In this document: piece by piece, positions 1 to 5,443 of the stretch
Layout of the letters: each line of letters opens with the position of its first letter
Numbering within the stretch: position 1 is the first letter of the stretch
Source of the DNA: Nitrospira sp.
GTDB lineage: Bacteria; Nitrospirota; Nitrospiria; Nitrospirales; Nitrospiraceae
DNA length: 5,443 nt
Assembly (NCBI GenBank): GCA_024998705.1
Contig: JACOEF010000501.1
Span: 1 to 5,443, forward strand
Reading direction: 5' to 3'
Notes under the pieces: model-generated
The model's input: only the letters and a program-made list of their open reading frames with translations
What the model was told of the DNA's origin: nothing
Database searches by the model: none
Translations under genes and position numbers: made by a program

Positions 1-1
1 G

Positions 2-463
2 AAACTGGAAGGTGGGGCGGCGGTGGCGGATCGTGTGTCCGCGATCGTGAAGATCGGTATCCCTGTGATGGGGCATCTCGGGATGACGCCCCAATCGGTC
101 CATCAGTACGGCGGGTATAAGGTCCAGGGGAAGGGCAAAGATCGGGCGCAGCAACTGCTTGAAGACGCGCAAGCATTGGAAGCCGCCGGGGCTATGGGGA
201 TCGTCCTGGAAGCGATTCCCGCGGGGTTGGCGAAGGCCGTGACGGAGGCGCTCACGATTCCGACAATCGGTATTGGCGCCGGCCCGCATTGCGACGGTCA
301 GGTGCTGGTGCTGTATGACCTGCTGGGTTTATTCGATGAGTTTGTGCCGAAATTCGTCAAACCCTATGCCCACCTCAAGGTAGATGCCGTAGCAGCTCTC
401 CGCCGCTACAAGGATGAAGTTGAGCAGGGGACCTTTCCTTCCGACTCCGAAAGTTATCACTAG
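2..463 (+). CDS. panB: 3-methyl-2-oxobutanoate hydroxymethyltransferase (ketopantoate hydroxymethyltransferase), 5'-truncated by window
   Basis: PanB transfers a hydroxymethyl group from 5,10-methylenetetrahydrofolate to 3-methyl-2-oxobutanoate, giving ketopantoate. This is the first committed step of pantothenate/CoA synthesis, and the enzyme is a cytosolic Mg-dependent TIM barrel. The frame is open from base 2 and begins with KLEGG, matching the family VK-x-EGG motif (Lys112 and Glu114 in E. coli, substrate and Mg contacts). Next come the hallmark [20 protein letters not shown], then the LEAIP segment with the equivalent of catalytic Glu181, the [18 protein letters not shown] block, and a family-typical end, FPSDSESYH. 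About 110 N-terminal residues lie outside the window. The GTG at 23 is an internal Val codon and not the start, because conserved family sequence continues upstream of it. The gene ends at TAG 461-463 and converges on the minus-strand block. Nothing looks damaged. Identification is very secure. Confidence 0.96.
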   Translation, partial: KLEGGAAVADRVSAIVKIGIPVMGHLGMTPQSVHQYGGYKVQGKGKDRAQQLLEDAQALEAAGAMGIVLEAIPAGLAKAVTEALTIPTIGIGAGPHCDGQVLVLYDLLGLFDEFVPKFVKPYAHLKVDAVAALRRYKDEVEQGTFPSDSESYH

Positions 464-621
464 CCGGTTGCCGCTCTCTCATAGCTACGATCAGCTACTG
501 TCTCGTCTCGCATCAATCCTGCCCGTCGCCTCGGGCCATGTCTTCGGTCTCTGCTCCACGTGGACTTATCGGCTGACGGTGTTACGCTGTGTTTCTGCTG
601 CCAACAGGAGCCAGGGATTGC
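464..621. other. convergent intergenic gap, no recognised element
   Basis: This 158-base stretch separates the 3' end of panB from the 3' end of the minus-strand DUF309 frame. Two very weak stems are present: TAGCT/AGCTA at 482-486/493-497 and GCCCG/CGGGC at 521-525/532-536. Neither is followed by a T-run in either direction, so I cannot call an intrinsic terminator. A + strand frame runs on from within panB through 713, but it overlaps the opposing DUF309 frame and has no family-like motifs. Confidence 0.5.
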
Positions 622-1161
622 TCACAAGGTCCCTTGTACTGATTGCCCGTTGCCGTAGGTTCCTAATCGAATACGCACGTTTGGCCGGCTCTTGTTACCC
701 CCCCACACGGTGATGTCCTGGGCGAACGTTTCGGTATCAAGCCCCATGTAGGGTGTGGGACAGTTCTTCAGGCGTAGGAGCCCGTAGCGAGCAAGGTTGT
801 GGGCGGCCGGTTCATGGCCAAGTGCCCGCTTGAGATGGGCGGCGGCGAACTGAATGAGGGCTTGGAAGAAGTTGCCTGCTGTAGTTGTGCGTCCGCACGC
901 ATGCCATAAGCCCTCCAACACTTCATGCGCTTACCACCAATAGCCGAAGTTGTAGAGATCGATAGCATACAGATAGTCCTTTGAGTGCGACCACTGGTCG
1001 TGTTCACACGGGCGCGGGAGCGGTTCCGGTTGTCCGAAGGAATGTCCCAGTGGATTGTGACGGGGATGCGGAGTCAGCCCTGGGAGGAACCGGTAGGTCG
1101 GCAGCAGCCTACTGCTGTAACGGGGCCAACTGAACGCAACCGATGGCTCACTTGCCTCCAC
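622..1161 (-). pseudogene. DUF309-family protein, interrupted by one in-frame stop (TAA at 931-933)
   Basis: Read through the stop, the frame gives about 179 residues. An N-terminal proline-rich stretch (LLPTYRFLPGLTPHP ... GHSFG, residues 19-43) leads into DLYNFGYWW (68-76), a TAA at codon 77, then AHEVLEGLWHACGR (78-91), FFQALIQFAAAHLKRALG (98-115) and PYMGLD (137-142). This is the DUF309 pattern: an aromatic GYWW-E followed by HExxExxW, then a helix rich in Gln and Ala, then YxGLD. DUF309 proteins are small helical bundles of unknown biochemical function. The probable start is GTG at 1161-1159, preceded by GAGGA (1171-1167) with 5-nt spacing, and it overlaps the apaH end by 14 nt. The stop replaces what is probably a Glu codon (GAA to TAA). 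No other lesion is visible, and the frame runs to a natural TGA/TAA-type end at 622-624. It may be a recent pseudogene or a base-call error. The family call is from motif recall. Confidence 0.72.
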
Positions 1162-1966
1162 GCGTTTCCTCACAACGCACTTGAAAGATCTTCCGGTCCT
1201 CCAGTCGCACCGCGGTGAGTTGTCGCCCATACACGCAGCCGCTATCCAGTCCGAGCAGATTTGTGGTGAGGTGCAAGCCCATTGCGGCCCAATGCCCGAA
1301 CACAATCGCCGCGGTCGCATTGCGGCGATCCGGAACATCGAACCAGGGGTGAAATCCTTGGGGTGTGAGTTTCGGGGGGCCGGAGAAGGTTGATTCCATG
1401 ACACCGTCGTCGGAGCAGGTTCGTAGCCGGGTCAAGACTTTCGTGATGGTGGCAACGCGCACAGCGCCTCTCAGATCGGGAGCCCATTGCAAATGGCCAC
1501 TAGGGTGAAGGGCGCGTAGCATTGCGCTGAATTGTTCTCCGCGCAGCGCCGTTTCGGCCTCCATGGCCAATTGCCGGGCCTCCTCGATCGTCCAGTGCGG
1601 CAAGAGCCCGGCATGGACGAGTACATAGGAGCCCTCTCGATAGAGCAAGGGTTGTTGTCTGAGCCAGGTCGTGAGTTCGTCGCAATCCGGAGCGTCCAGG
1701 ACTTGGCTCAGCGTATCGTCGCGCCGAAGGGTTGCCAGGCCGGCCGCAACGGCAAGCAGGAACAGATCGTGATTGCCGAGCACGGTGACCGCTGCCGGCC
1801 CGAGTCCGCGAATATATCGCAGAACACCGAGTGAATCGGGCCCGCGATTGACGAGGTCCCCGACGAACCAGAGACGATCCTGTGCCGGAGTGAATCCTAT
1901 CGTCTTTGTGAGTTGTCTGAGCGAGGCAAAGCAGCCTTGCACATCGCCGATTGCATAGGTCGCCAT
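1148..1966 (-). CDS. apaH: bis(5'-nucleosyl)-tetraphosphatase, symmetrical (diadenosine tetraphosphatase)
   Basis: ApaH hydrolyses Ap4A symmetrically to two ADP and clears alarmone-like dinucleoside polyphosphates and Np4N RNA caps. It is a cytosolic metallophosphoesterase. The 272-residue product carries the signature blocks in order: MATYAIGDVQGC (D8, Q10), GDLVNRGP (D37, N40, R41), LGNHD (N65, H66, D67), APDCDELTTWLRQQPLL (92-108), HAG (118-120), the LTRLRTC/PWF region and FGHWA near residue 230, then LDSGCVYG. Length and order match E. coli ApaH throughout. The GDVHG His is Gln here, a variant I recall in other bacterial ApaH proteins. I chose ATG 1966 because MATY aligns with the family N-terminus; a TTG at 2005 would add 13 residues with no family match. 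No clear Shine-Dalgarno precedes 1966. The gene lies 66 nt after the Hpt stop, and its 3' end overlaps the probable DUF309 start. Confidence 0.96.
   Translation of the reverse strand: MATYAIGDVQGCFASLRQLTKTIGFTPAQDRLWFVGDLVNRGPDSLGVLRYIRGLGPAAVTVLGNHDLFLLAVAAGLATLRRDDTLSQVLDAPDCDELTTWLRQQPLLYREGSYVLVHAGLLPHWTIEEARQLAMEAETALRGEQFSAMLRALHPSGHLQWAPDLRGAVRVATITKVLTRLRTCSDDGVMESTFSGPPKLTPQGFHPWFDVPDRRNATAAIVFGHWAAMGLHLTTNLLGLDSGCVYGRQLTAVRLEDRKIFQVRCEETRGGK
1167..1171 (-). promoter_or_regulatory. ribosome binding site inside the apaH 3' end, for the DUF309 frame
   Basis: GAGGA on the minus strand sits 5 nt before GTG 1161-1159 and within the last codons of apaH. It decides the start chosen for the DUF309 frame, which has no other credible start codon before its conserved LLPTYRFLPG segment. 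The 14-nt overlap suggests translational coupling to apaH. This is inference from spacing only. Confidence 0.45.
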
Positions 1967-2032
1967 GGCTGCGTGCAGACTAGCGCGGCTGGTGTGCGTT
2001 CGCAAGTCACAAAAGCCGTGCAGAGAGTGGGC
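1967..2032. other. 66-nt spacer between Hpt module and apaH
   Basis: This short same-strand gap lies between the Hpt stop (2033-2035) and the apaH ATG. I see no convincing -10/-35 pair, terminator stem with T-run or strong ribosome binding site. Read-through from the kinase gene into apaH is therefore possible but not demonstrated. Confidence 0.4.
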
Positions 2033-2497
2033 TTATCGGCCGGCGCGCTGGTGCAGTTCCGAGGTGATGGTCGTGCAGGCCTGCTGATGGGCCTCGATGA
2101 GTTGCGACACAAGGTGCGCGGCCTCGTCGATCCGAGCAAGCCGTCCTAGTGTCTCCAATTCTTTGCAATGGGCGGCGGTGGCCAAAACGCCGAGTTGGGC
2201 GCTGCTGGACTTCAATCGGTGGGCGGCCCGGGAGAGCGCGGCAGAATCTTGGGACTGCACGGCGGCGCGAATCTGTTCTACCAGCAGGCGAGAATCGTTC
2301 AAGTAGGTAGCCAGCACGCGGGATAAGATGTCGGGCCGTCCCGGGCGTTGCAGTGACAGAATCGCATCCCAGGCGGTCTTGTCGATGCATGCCGTGACGG
2401 GTTTTCTTCTCTGGCAGCCGGTGACTCGGCGTCGGTAGCCTGGGAGGAGGAGGTCGGATCTGTCTCGCTCGTCGTGCAGGATTGTGGCGTCAACCAT
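2033..2497 (-). CDS. Hpt (histidine phosphotransfer) domain, detached C-terminal module of the adjacent hybrid kinase
   Basis: The open frame gives 154 residues, but only the part after about 2401 (residue 33 on, beginning PVTACIDKTAWDAILSLQ) looks like protein-coding sequence. The first 32 residues are an out-of-frame reading of the kinase linker. The Hpt core is clear: a helix with DILSRVLATYLNDS (56-69), then AAHRLKSSSAQLG (91-103) with the phosphoacceptor His at residue 93 (codon 2221-2219), and CKELE after it. Hpt domains accept phosphate from a receiver Asp and pass it to another receiver. The ATG at 2497 has AAGGA directly against it with no spacer, so independent initiation is doubtful. 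By family architecture this domain should be the C-terminal end of the kinase just upstream, from which it is separated by a one-base frame change near 2401-2404. The domain is certain; its status as a separate gene is not. Confidence 0.62.
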   Translation of the reverse strand: MVDATILHDERDRSDLLLPGYRRRVTGCQRRKPVTACIDKTAWDAILSLQRPGRPDILSRVLATYLNDSRLLVEQIRAAVQSQDSAALSRAAHRLKSSSAQLGVLATAAHCKELETLGRLARIDEAAHLVSQLIEAHQQACTTITSELHQRAGR

Positions 2498-4995
2498 TCC
2501 TTGAGGACAGCCTGTATCTGCGCGACGGTAAACGGCTTGGTGAGATAGTCGTCCATGCCGGCGGCAAGACAGCGGGCGCGATCGCCTTCCATGGCGTTGG
2601 CGGTGAGTGCAATGATGGGTACATGGCGGTGGGTGCTCGTAAGGGCTTCTTGCCGGCGAATCGCCGCGGTGGCGGTGAAGCCGTCCATCTCAGGCATCTG
2701 GCAATCCATGAGAATGAGATCGAACGGCTGCTGTGCGGCGGCTTCCACACCGAGACGGCCGTTCTCTGCGGCATACACGTGGTGACCAAGAATCTCCAAC
2801 ATGCCGGTGGCGACATCACGATTCACCGGCGTATCCTCGACCAGGAGAATGCGAAAGGCGTTGCTGACTGTTGGGGCCACGGACGGTGGATCTGCCATCC
2901 GTGGGATGTGATGGAGCAGCCCAAGGAGGGAGCGGCGAAGCAGGGACTTGCGCACCGGCTTGGTCACCCAGGAGTCTATATGCGGTGCGCCAGGGGCATG
3001 GGCATCATGTCCGACTGACGTCAGCATCAAGAGGGGCAGGCCGGCCCCCCGTTCGTCGCTCCGAATGAGTTGCGCCAGCCGTAAACCATCCATGTCCGGC
3101 ATGTGTAGATCGAGAATGGCGAGATCGAAGATCTGGTGCTGATCCGCAGCGGTCGCCAAATAGTCCAAGGCTTCCTGCCCCGAGGATGCCAAGGTTGCGT
3201 GAGCGTTCCATGCGCGGAGATGGTCGTGCAAAATGTCACGATTGGTCGCGGTGTCGTCCACCACGAGGATTCGCTTGCCGGCAAGGGTTTGTTCCGCGTC
3301 TGCAGAGGGGGTTGTTGGAAGGGGCTGTCGTCGCAGCACCGCGGTAAACCAAAAGGTGGAGCCACTGCCCACCCGGCTCTCTACTCCCACCTGCCCTTGC
3401 ATCAGTGCGGCCAGCTCTTTGACGATGGTCAGTCCAAGGCCTGTCCCGCCAAAACGGCGTGTGGTGGTGCCATCGGCCTGTGAGAACGCTTCAAAGATAC
3501 GGCTTTGTGCGTCAACGGGAATGCCGAGGCCTGAGTCCTTCACGACGAATCGAAGGGTGACGGTCTCTGTCGTTTCCGCGGTGACTTCAACGTGAACGTT
3601 GATTTCTCCTTGCGGGGTAAACTTAATCGCGTTGCCTACGAGATTGAGCAGCGCTTGGCGCAGACGAGTGGGATCCCCGCGAAGGGCAAGAGGCACCCCT
3701 GGCATGCGGCAGGTCAACTCCAACCCCTTGCGTTGGGCGGAGTTGGCGAAGAGTTCCACCGCATCCTCGACTGTTTCCTGAATGTCGAAGTCGACCTGCT
3801 CCAACCTCAGCTTCCCGGCTTCGATCTTTGAAAAATCGAGAATGTCATTGATCACGGCCAGCAGCGCCTCACCGGACTGTTGAATGGTCTTTGTGAGGTG
3901 ATGTTGCCGGGCGTCAAGGGTGGTGGTGAGGAGAAGTTCGGTCATCCCGAGTACCCCATTCATCGGGGTTCGAATTTCATGGCTCATGTTCGCCAGGAAC
4001 TGCGACTTCGCACGATTAGCGGCTTCGGCCGCTTCTTTGGCCACGAGCAATTCACGAGCGGCTTGTTTGAGCGGCGTGATATCGGAGGCAATGCCGAGGT
4101 AGCCGGCGATGCGGCCATCCGCCTCGCGCAAGGCGGTCACATTTAAGAGCACCGTCCGCCTCGTTCCATCTTTGCAGATATAGGTCCACTCGTGTTCGTT
4201 CGGAAGATTCCTCCGGCACTTTTCGACAAAGACATCAAAGCCCGGTGCGATCGTGGTGCCCAATTCCTGAGAGAATTGGTGTGCACGCGCCACCACTTGG
4301 TTCGAATCATGGAAGACGGCCGGACTTTGTTTGCCGACCATCTCCTCGGCGCTGTATCCCAGCAGAGCTTCTGCTGCCGGATTGAAGACTTTGATCGTGC
4401 CGTCGGGTTTGCAGGAGATGATCGGATGCCCGGCGTTATCCAGTATGGCCTTCTGAAACGTTGTGTAGGCGCGTAGGGCGACCTCGCCGCGGCGTTGTTC
4501 CGTAATGTCACGGACGGTCGCCAGCAACCCAGCAGTCCCTTTCAATGTGATGCGGGTCAACTGCACACTTGCCAGGAAGTCCGGCCCGTCGATTCGTTTG
4601 TGCATCCACTCGAACAGATGTGAGGCCTTTTGCATCGCGAGCCCGATCATCTTGGGCGCTTTGGCCATGGAGGCCTCGCCGTCCGGCTGGACTTCGGGTG
4701 AGACGTCCCATGGCCCCAGTGATGTGAAGTGCGCCGCGTCTCGTGCACCGAAGAGTTCGACAGTGGCTGGGTTACAGGCTGTGAAGTTCCAGTTCGGTGG
4801 GTACAAGATCATGAGCGCGTCGCGCGACGATTCGAACAAGCTCCTGTACTTCTCTTCGCTTTCATACAGGGTCATTTCGCGTGGATCCCGGTCTGGGGGC
4901 GTCTGCTTGCCCTGGGGTGGGGCAGGTAGCTGACCTTGTCGATTTCGGGACAGAGCCTGACGAACGCGCTGAAGCAGGCGGTGGATCTCTAGCAT
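2299..4995 (-). CDS. PAS-PAS hybrid sensor histidine kinase with two receiver domains; C-terminal Hpt lost from frame
   Basis: This is a cytoplasmic hybrid kinase with no signal peptide or membrane segment. Domains in order: PAS 1 (about 46-165, ending in VRDITEQ), PAS 2 (about 175-310, with the PAC-type stretch WTYICKDGTRR ... GIASDIT), a coiled-coil linker (311-333), the HisKA dimerisation domain with phosphoacceptor His339 in MSHEIRTPMNG, and the HATPase domain (about 440-555; N-box Asn455, G1 DSGLGI 487-492, G2 GGTGLGL 516-522). Receiver 1 (about 574-695) has D580, D581, phospho-Asp629 and Lys679. Receiver 2 (about 714-835) has E720, D721, phospho-Asp764 and Lys820. All catalytic residues are present. 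The start is ATG 4995-4993, with GGAG 5 nt upstream. After residue 865 or so the reading is non-homologous and ends at 2299, while an Hpt domain continues in the -1 frame. The native product was probably about 987 residues. The signal sensed and the output regulator are unknown. Confidence 0.93.
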   Translation of the reverse strand: MLEIHRLLQRVRQALSRNRQGQLPAPPQGKQTPPDRDPREMTLYESEEKYRSLFESSRDALMILYPPNWNFTACNPATVELFGARDAAHFTSLGPWDVSPEVQPDGEASMAKAPKMIGLAMQKASHLFEWMHKRIDGPDFLASVQLTRITLKGTAGLLATVRDITEQRRGEVALRAYTTFQKAILDNAGHPIISCKPDGTIKVFNPAAEALLGYSAEEMVGKQSPAVFHDSNQVVARAHQFSQELGTTIAPGFDVFVEKCRRNLPNEHEWTYICKDGTRRTVLLNVTALREADGRIAGYLGIASDITPLKQAARELLVAKEAAEAANRAKSQFLANMSHEIRTPMNGVLGMTELLLTTTLDARQHHLTKTIQQSGEALLAVINDILDFSKIEAGKLRLEQVDFDIQETVEDAVELFANSAQRKGLELTCRMPGVPLALRGDPTRLRQALLNLVGNAIKFTPQGEINVHVEVTAETTETVTLRFVVKDSGLGIPVDAQSRIFEAFSQADGTTTRRFGGTGLGLTIVKELAALMQGQVGVESRVGSGSTFWFTAVLRRQPLPTTPSADAEQTLAGKRILVVDDTATNRDILHDHLRAWNAHATLASSGQEALDYLATAADQHQIFDLAILDLHMPDMDGLRLAQLIRSDERGAGLPLLMLTSVGHDAHAPGAPHIDSWVTKPVRKSLLRRSLLGLLHHIPRMADPPSVAPTVSNAFRILLVEDTPVNRDVATGMLEILGHHVYAAENGRLGVEAAAQQPFDLILMDCQMPEMDGFTATAAIRRQEALTSTHRHVPIIALTANAMEGDRARCLAAGMDDYLTKPFTVAQIQAVLKEWLTPQSCTTSETDPTSSSQATDAESPAAREENPSRHASTRPPGMRFCHCNARDGPTSYPACWLPT
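2399..2409 (-). other. frameshift junction GAAGAAAACCC between kinase and Hpt frames
   Basis: In the kinase frame the codons are GAA GAA AAC CCG TCA. The Hpt frame picks up at CCC GTC ACG (P-V-T-A-C-I-D-K). Adding one A to the four-A run gives GAA GAA AAA CCC GTC ACG and joins receiver 2, an acidic Ser/Thr-rich linker and the Hpt domain without a gap. The sequence is not a standard X-XXY-YYZ slippery heptamer: A-GAA-AAC would re-pair well only in the A site. A one-base deletion or a homopolymer error is likelier than programmed shifting. Confidence 0.7.
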
Positions 4996-5000
4996 GTCGT

Positions 5001-5004
5001 CTCC
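5001..5004 (-). promoter_or_regulatory. ribosome binding site of the hybrid kinase
   Basis: GGAG on the minus strand lies 5 nt before ATG 4995-4993 and fixes the kinase start. No alternative upstream start in that frame has similar support. Confidence 0.65.
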
Positions 5005-5036
5005 AGGTTAGGCTTCATGCTACCGATCGTCTCATT

Positions 5037-5043
5037 GAGGTGA
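5037..5043 (+). promoter_or_regulatory. strong Shine-Dalgarno for the small divergent ORF
   Basis: GAGGTGA stands 4 nt (7 nt from the GAGG core) before ATG 5048. It is the best ribosome binding site in the window and the main reason for considering the 58-codon ORF. Confidence 0.45.
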
Positions 5044-5047
5044 AATC

Positions 5048-5224
5048 ATGACGGTTTGCAAGGGGACGGCACGCCCTGATCGGGACAAAAACAGGGAGCT
5101 GTCGTTGCGGTTCAGCCGGCTGCTGAATCACTGGGCGGAGGCCAGGAAGGTCGTGTGTTATACCGTGCATGCACCCCATCCGTGCCGGGACCGCACATTG
5201 ACTCTTTCGTGTCGGTTGATTTGA
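5048..5224 (+). CDS. small hypothetical protein (58 aa), divergent from the kinase
   Basis: ATG 5048 to TGA 5222-5224 encodes 58 residues beginning MTVCKGTARPDRDKNRELSL. It is Arg-rich and basic, has four Cys residues, and shows no membrane segment, signal peptide or family motif that I recognise. Support is a near-consensus GAGGTGA with good spacing, and a position 52 nt from the start of the divergent kinase, where a small regulator or partner could sit. Against it are the short length, the lack of recognisable homology, and the fact that the same frame stays open past the TGA for another 40 or so codons with no family signal. It could be a real small protein, a decayed remnant or chance. 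I do not assign a function. Confidence 0.35.
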   Translation: MTVCKGTARPDRDKNRELSLRFSRLLNHWAEARKVVCYTVHAPHPCRDRTLTLSCRLI

Positions 5225-5443
5225 GCAGAAACTAAAGCGACCTACGTAAAGGCTTGCACCTCCGTGTATGAGATGGCAGATGGGGTGATGATGCTTCCCT
5301 TCGAACCTGCGGTCGGCGCGGCTGACGATCGGTGTCGGCGTTCATTCGATAGGGGGCATTCTTGCGATTAGGCAGTTCTCTGGCAAAGATGCCTCTGGAG
5401 ACCACTCGTCGCTCTCAGTCAGTGGTGTATGCAGCTGGCTGCC
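5225..5443. other. right-hand flank, nothing recognised
   Basis: I see no tRNA, repeat, terminator or family-like protein in these 219 bases. A + strand frame from about 5270 (MADGVMMLPFEP) closes at a TAG near 5370 after about 33 codons and has no visible ribosome binding site. A minus-strand frame is open over roughly 5050-5335 but has no early start codon. The promoters of whatever lies beyond the window edge may be here, but I cannot point to one. Confidence 0.4.

Noticed and set aside
482..536. Terminator hairpins after panB
   Set aside because: There are only two 5-bp stems (TAGCT/AGCTA and GCCCG/CGGGC), and no T-run follows either on either strand.
624..637. ACAAGG/CCTTGT inverted repeat at the DUF309 3' end
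   Set aside because: The 6-bp arms have a 2-nt loop, which is too tight to form a normal hairpin, and no T-run follows; it is probably chance.
414..713. 99-codon + strand ORF overlapping the panB end and the gap
   Set aside because: It starts inside panB in another frame and runs opposite the DUF309 end; it has no family-like sequence.
1967..2005. 13-residue N-terminal extension of ApaH from TTG 2005
   Set aside because: ApaH proteins begin at the MATY-type sequence, and the extension has neither homology nor a ribosome binding site.
2401..2407. Programmed -1 ribosomal frameshift signal
   Set aside because: A-GAA-AAC is not an X-XXY-YYZ heptamer, the A-run is only four long (too short for transcriptional slippage), and I see no obvious downstream stem. 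It is kept only as a testable alternative.
2482..3018. 178-codon + strand ORF antisense to receiver domains 1 and 2
   Set aside because: It lies wholly opposite well-conserved REC codons, has no family motif, and is explained by the GC-rich codon bias of the kinase gene.
4505..4933. 142-codon + strand ORF opposite the kinase PAS 1 region
   Set aside because: It is an antisense shadow of the PAS domain with no ribosome binding site or recognisable motif.
5005..5047. Kinase promoter with TTGCAA-like -35 around 5055-5060
   Set aside because: The sequence 17 nt downstream on the minus strand (TCAATG) matches the -10 consensus poorly.

Overview
The window looks like ordinary chromosomal DNA of a GC-rich bacterium. 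It holds one gene on the + strand (the 3' end of panB) and, facing it, a minus-strand block: hybrid sensor kinase, Hpt module, apaH and a DUF309-type gene. A possible small ORF diverges from the kinase at the right-hand end. The overall style (a cytoplasmic PAS-PAS-kinase-REC-REC-Hpt protein, an ApaH with GDVQGC, a DUF309 protein with a proline-rich N-terminal extension) reminds me of Nitrospira-type genomes. That is recollection, not a diagnostic marker, and I cannot assign the organism from the sequence alone.

Layout. 2-463 (+) is the C-terminal 60% or so of ketopantoate hydroxymethyltransferase, cut off by the window edge. 464-621 is a short convergent gap with no convincing terminator. 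622-1161 (-) encodes a DUF309-family protein broken by a single in-frame TAA, at a position where the surrounding motif suggests a Glu codon. 1148-1966 (-) is an intact apaH whose 3' end overlaps the probable start of the DUF309 frame by 14 nt. 2033-4995 (-) encodes a multidomain phosphorelay protein. The kinase and both receiver domains are in one frame (2299-4995). The Hpt domain is in the -1 frame (2033 to about 2401), joined at a GAAGAAAACCC tract. One extra A in that tract would restore a single protein of about 987 residues. 5048-5224 (+) is a 58-codon ORF with a strong ribosome binding site and no recognised family. 5225-5443 shows nothing I recognise.

How the genes relate. PanB belongs to pantothenate/CoA synthesis and is unrelated to the minus-strand block. 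In the block, the kinase, its receivers and the Hpt module form one His-Asp-His-Asp-type relay with no visible DNA-binding output, so its final target must be encoded elsewhere. ApaH (dinucleoside tetraphosphate hydrolase) and the DUF309 frame look translationally linked. The main points of interest are the two single-event disruptions 1.5 kb apart. They could be real gene decay or consensus errors in the assembly. I see no mobile element, CRISPR array, RNA gene or novel multi-gene system here.
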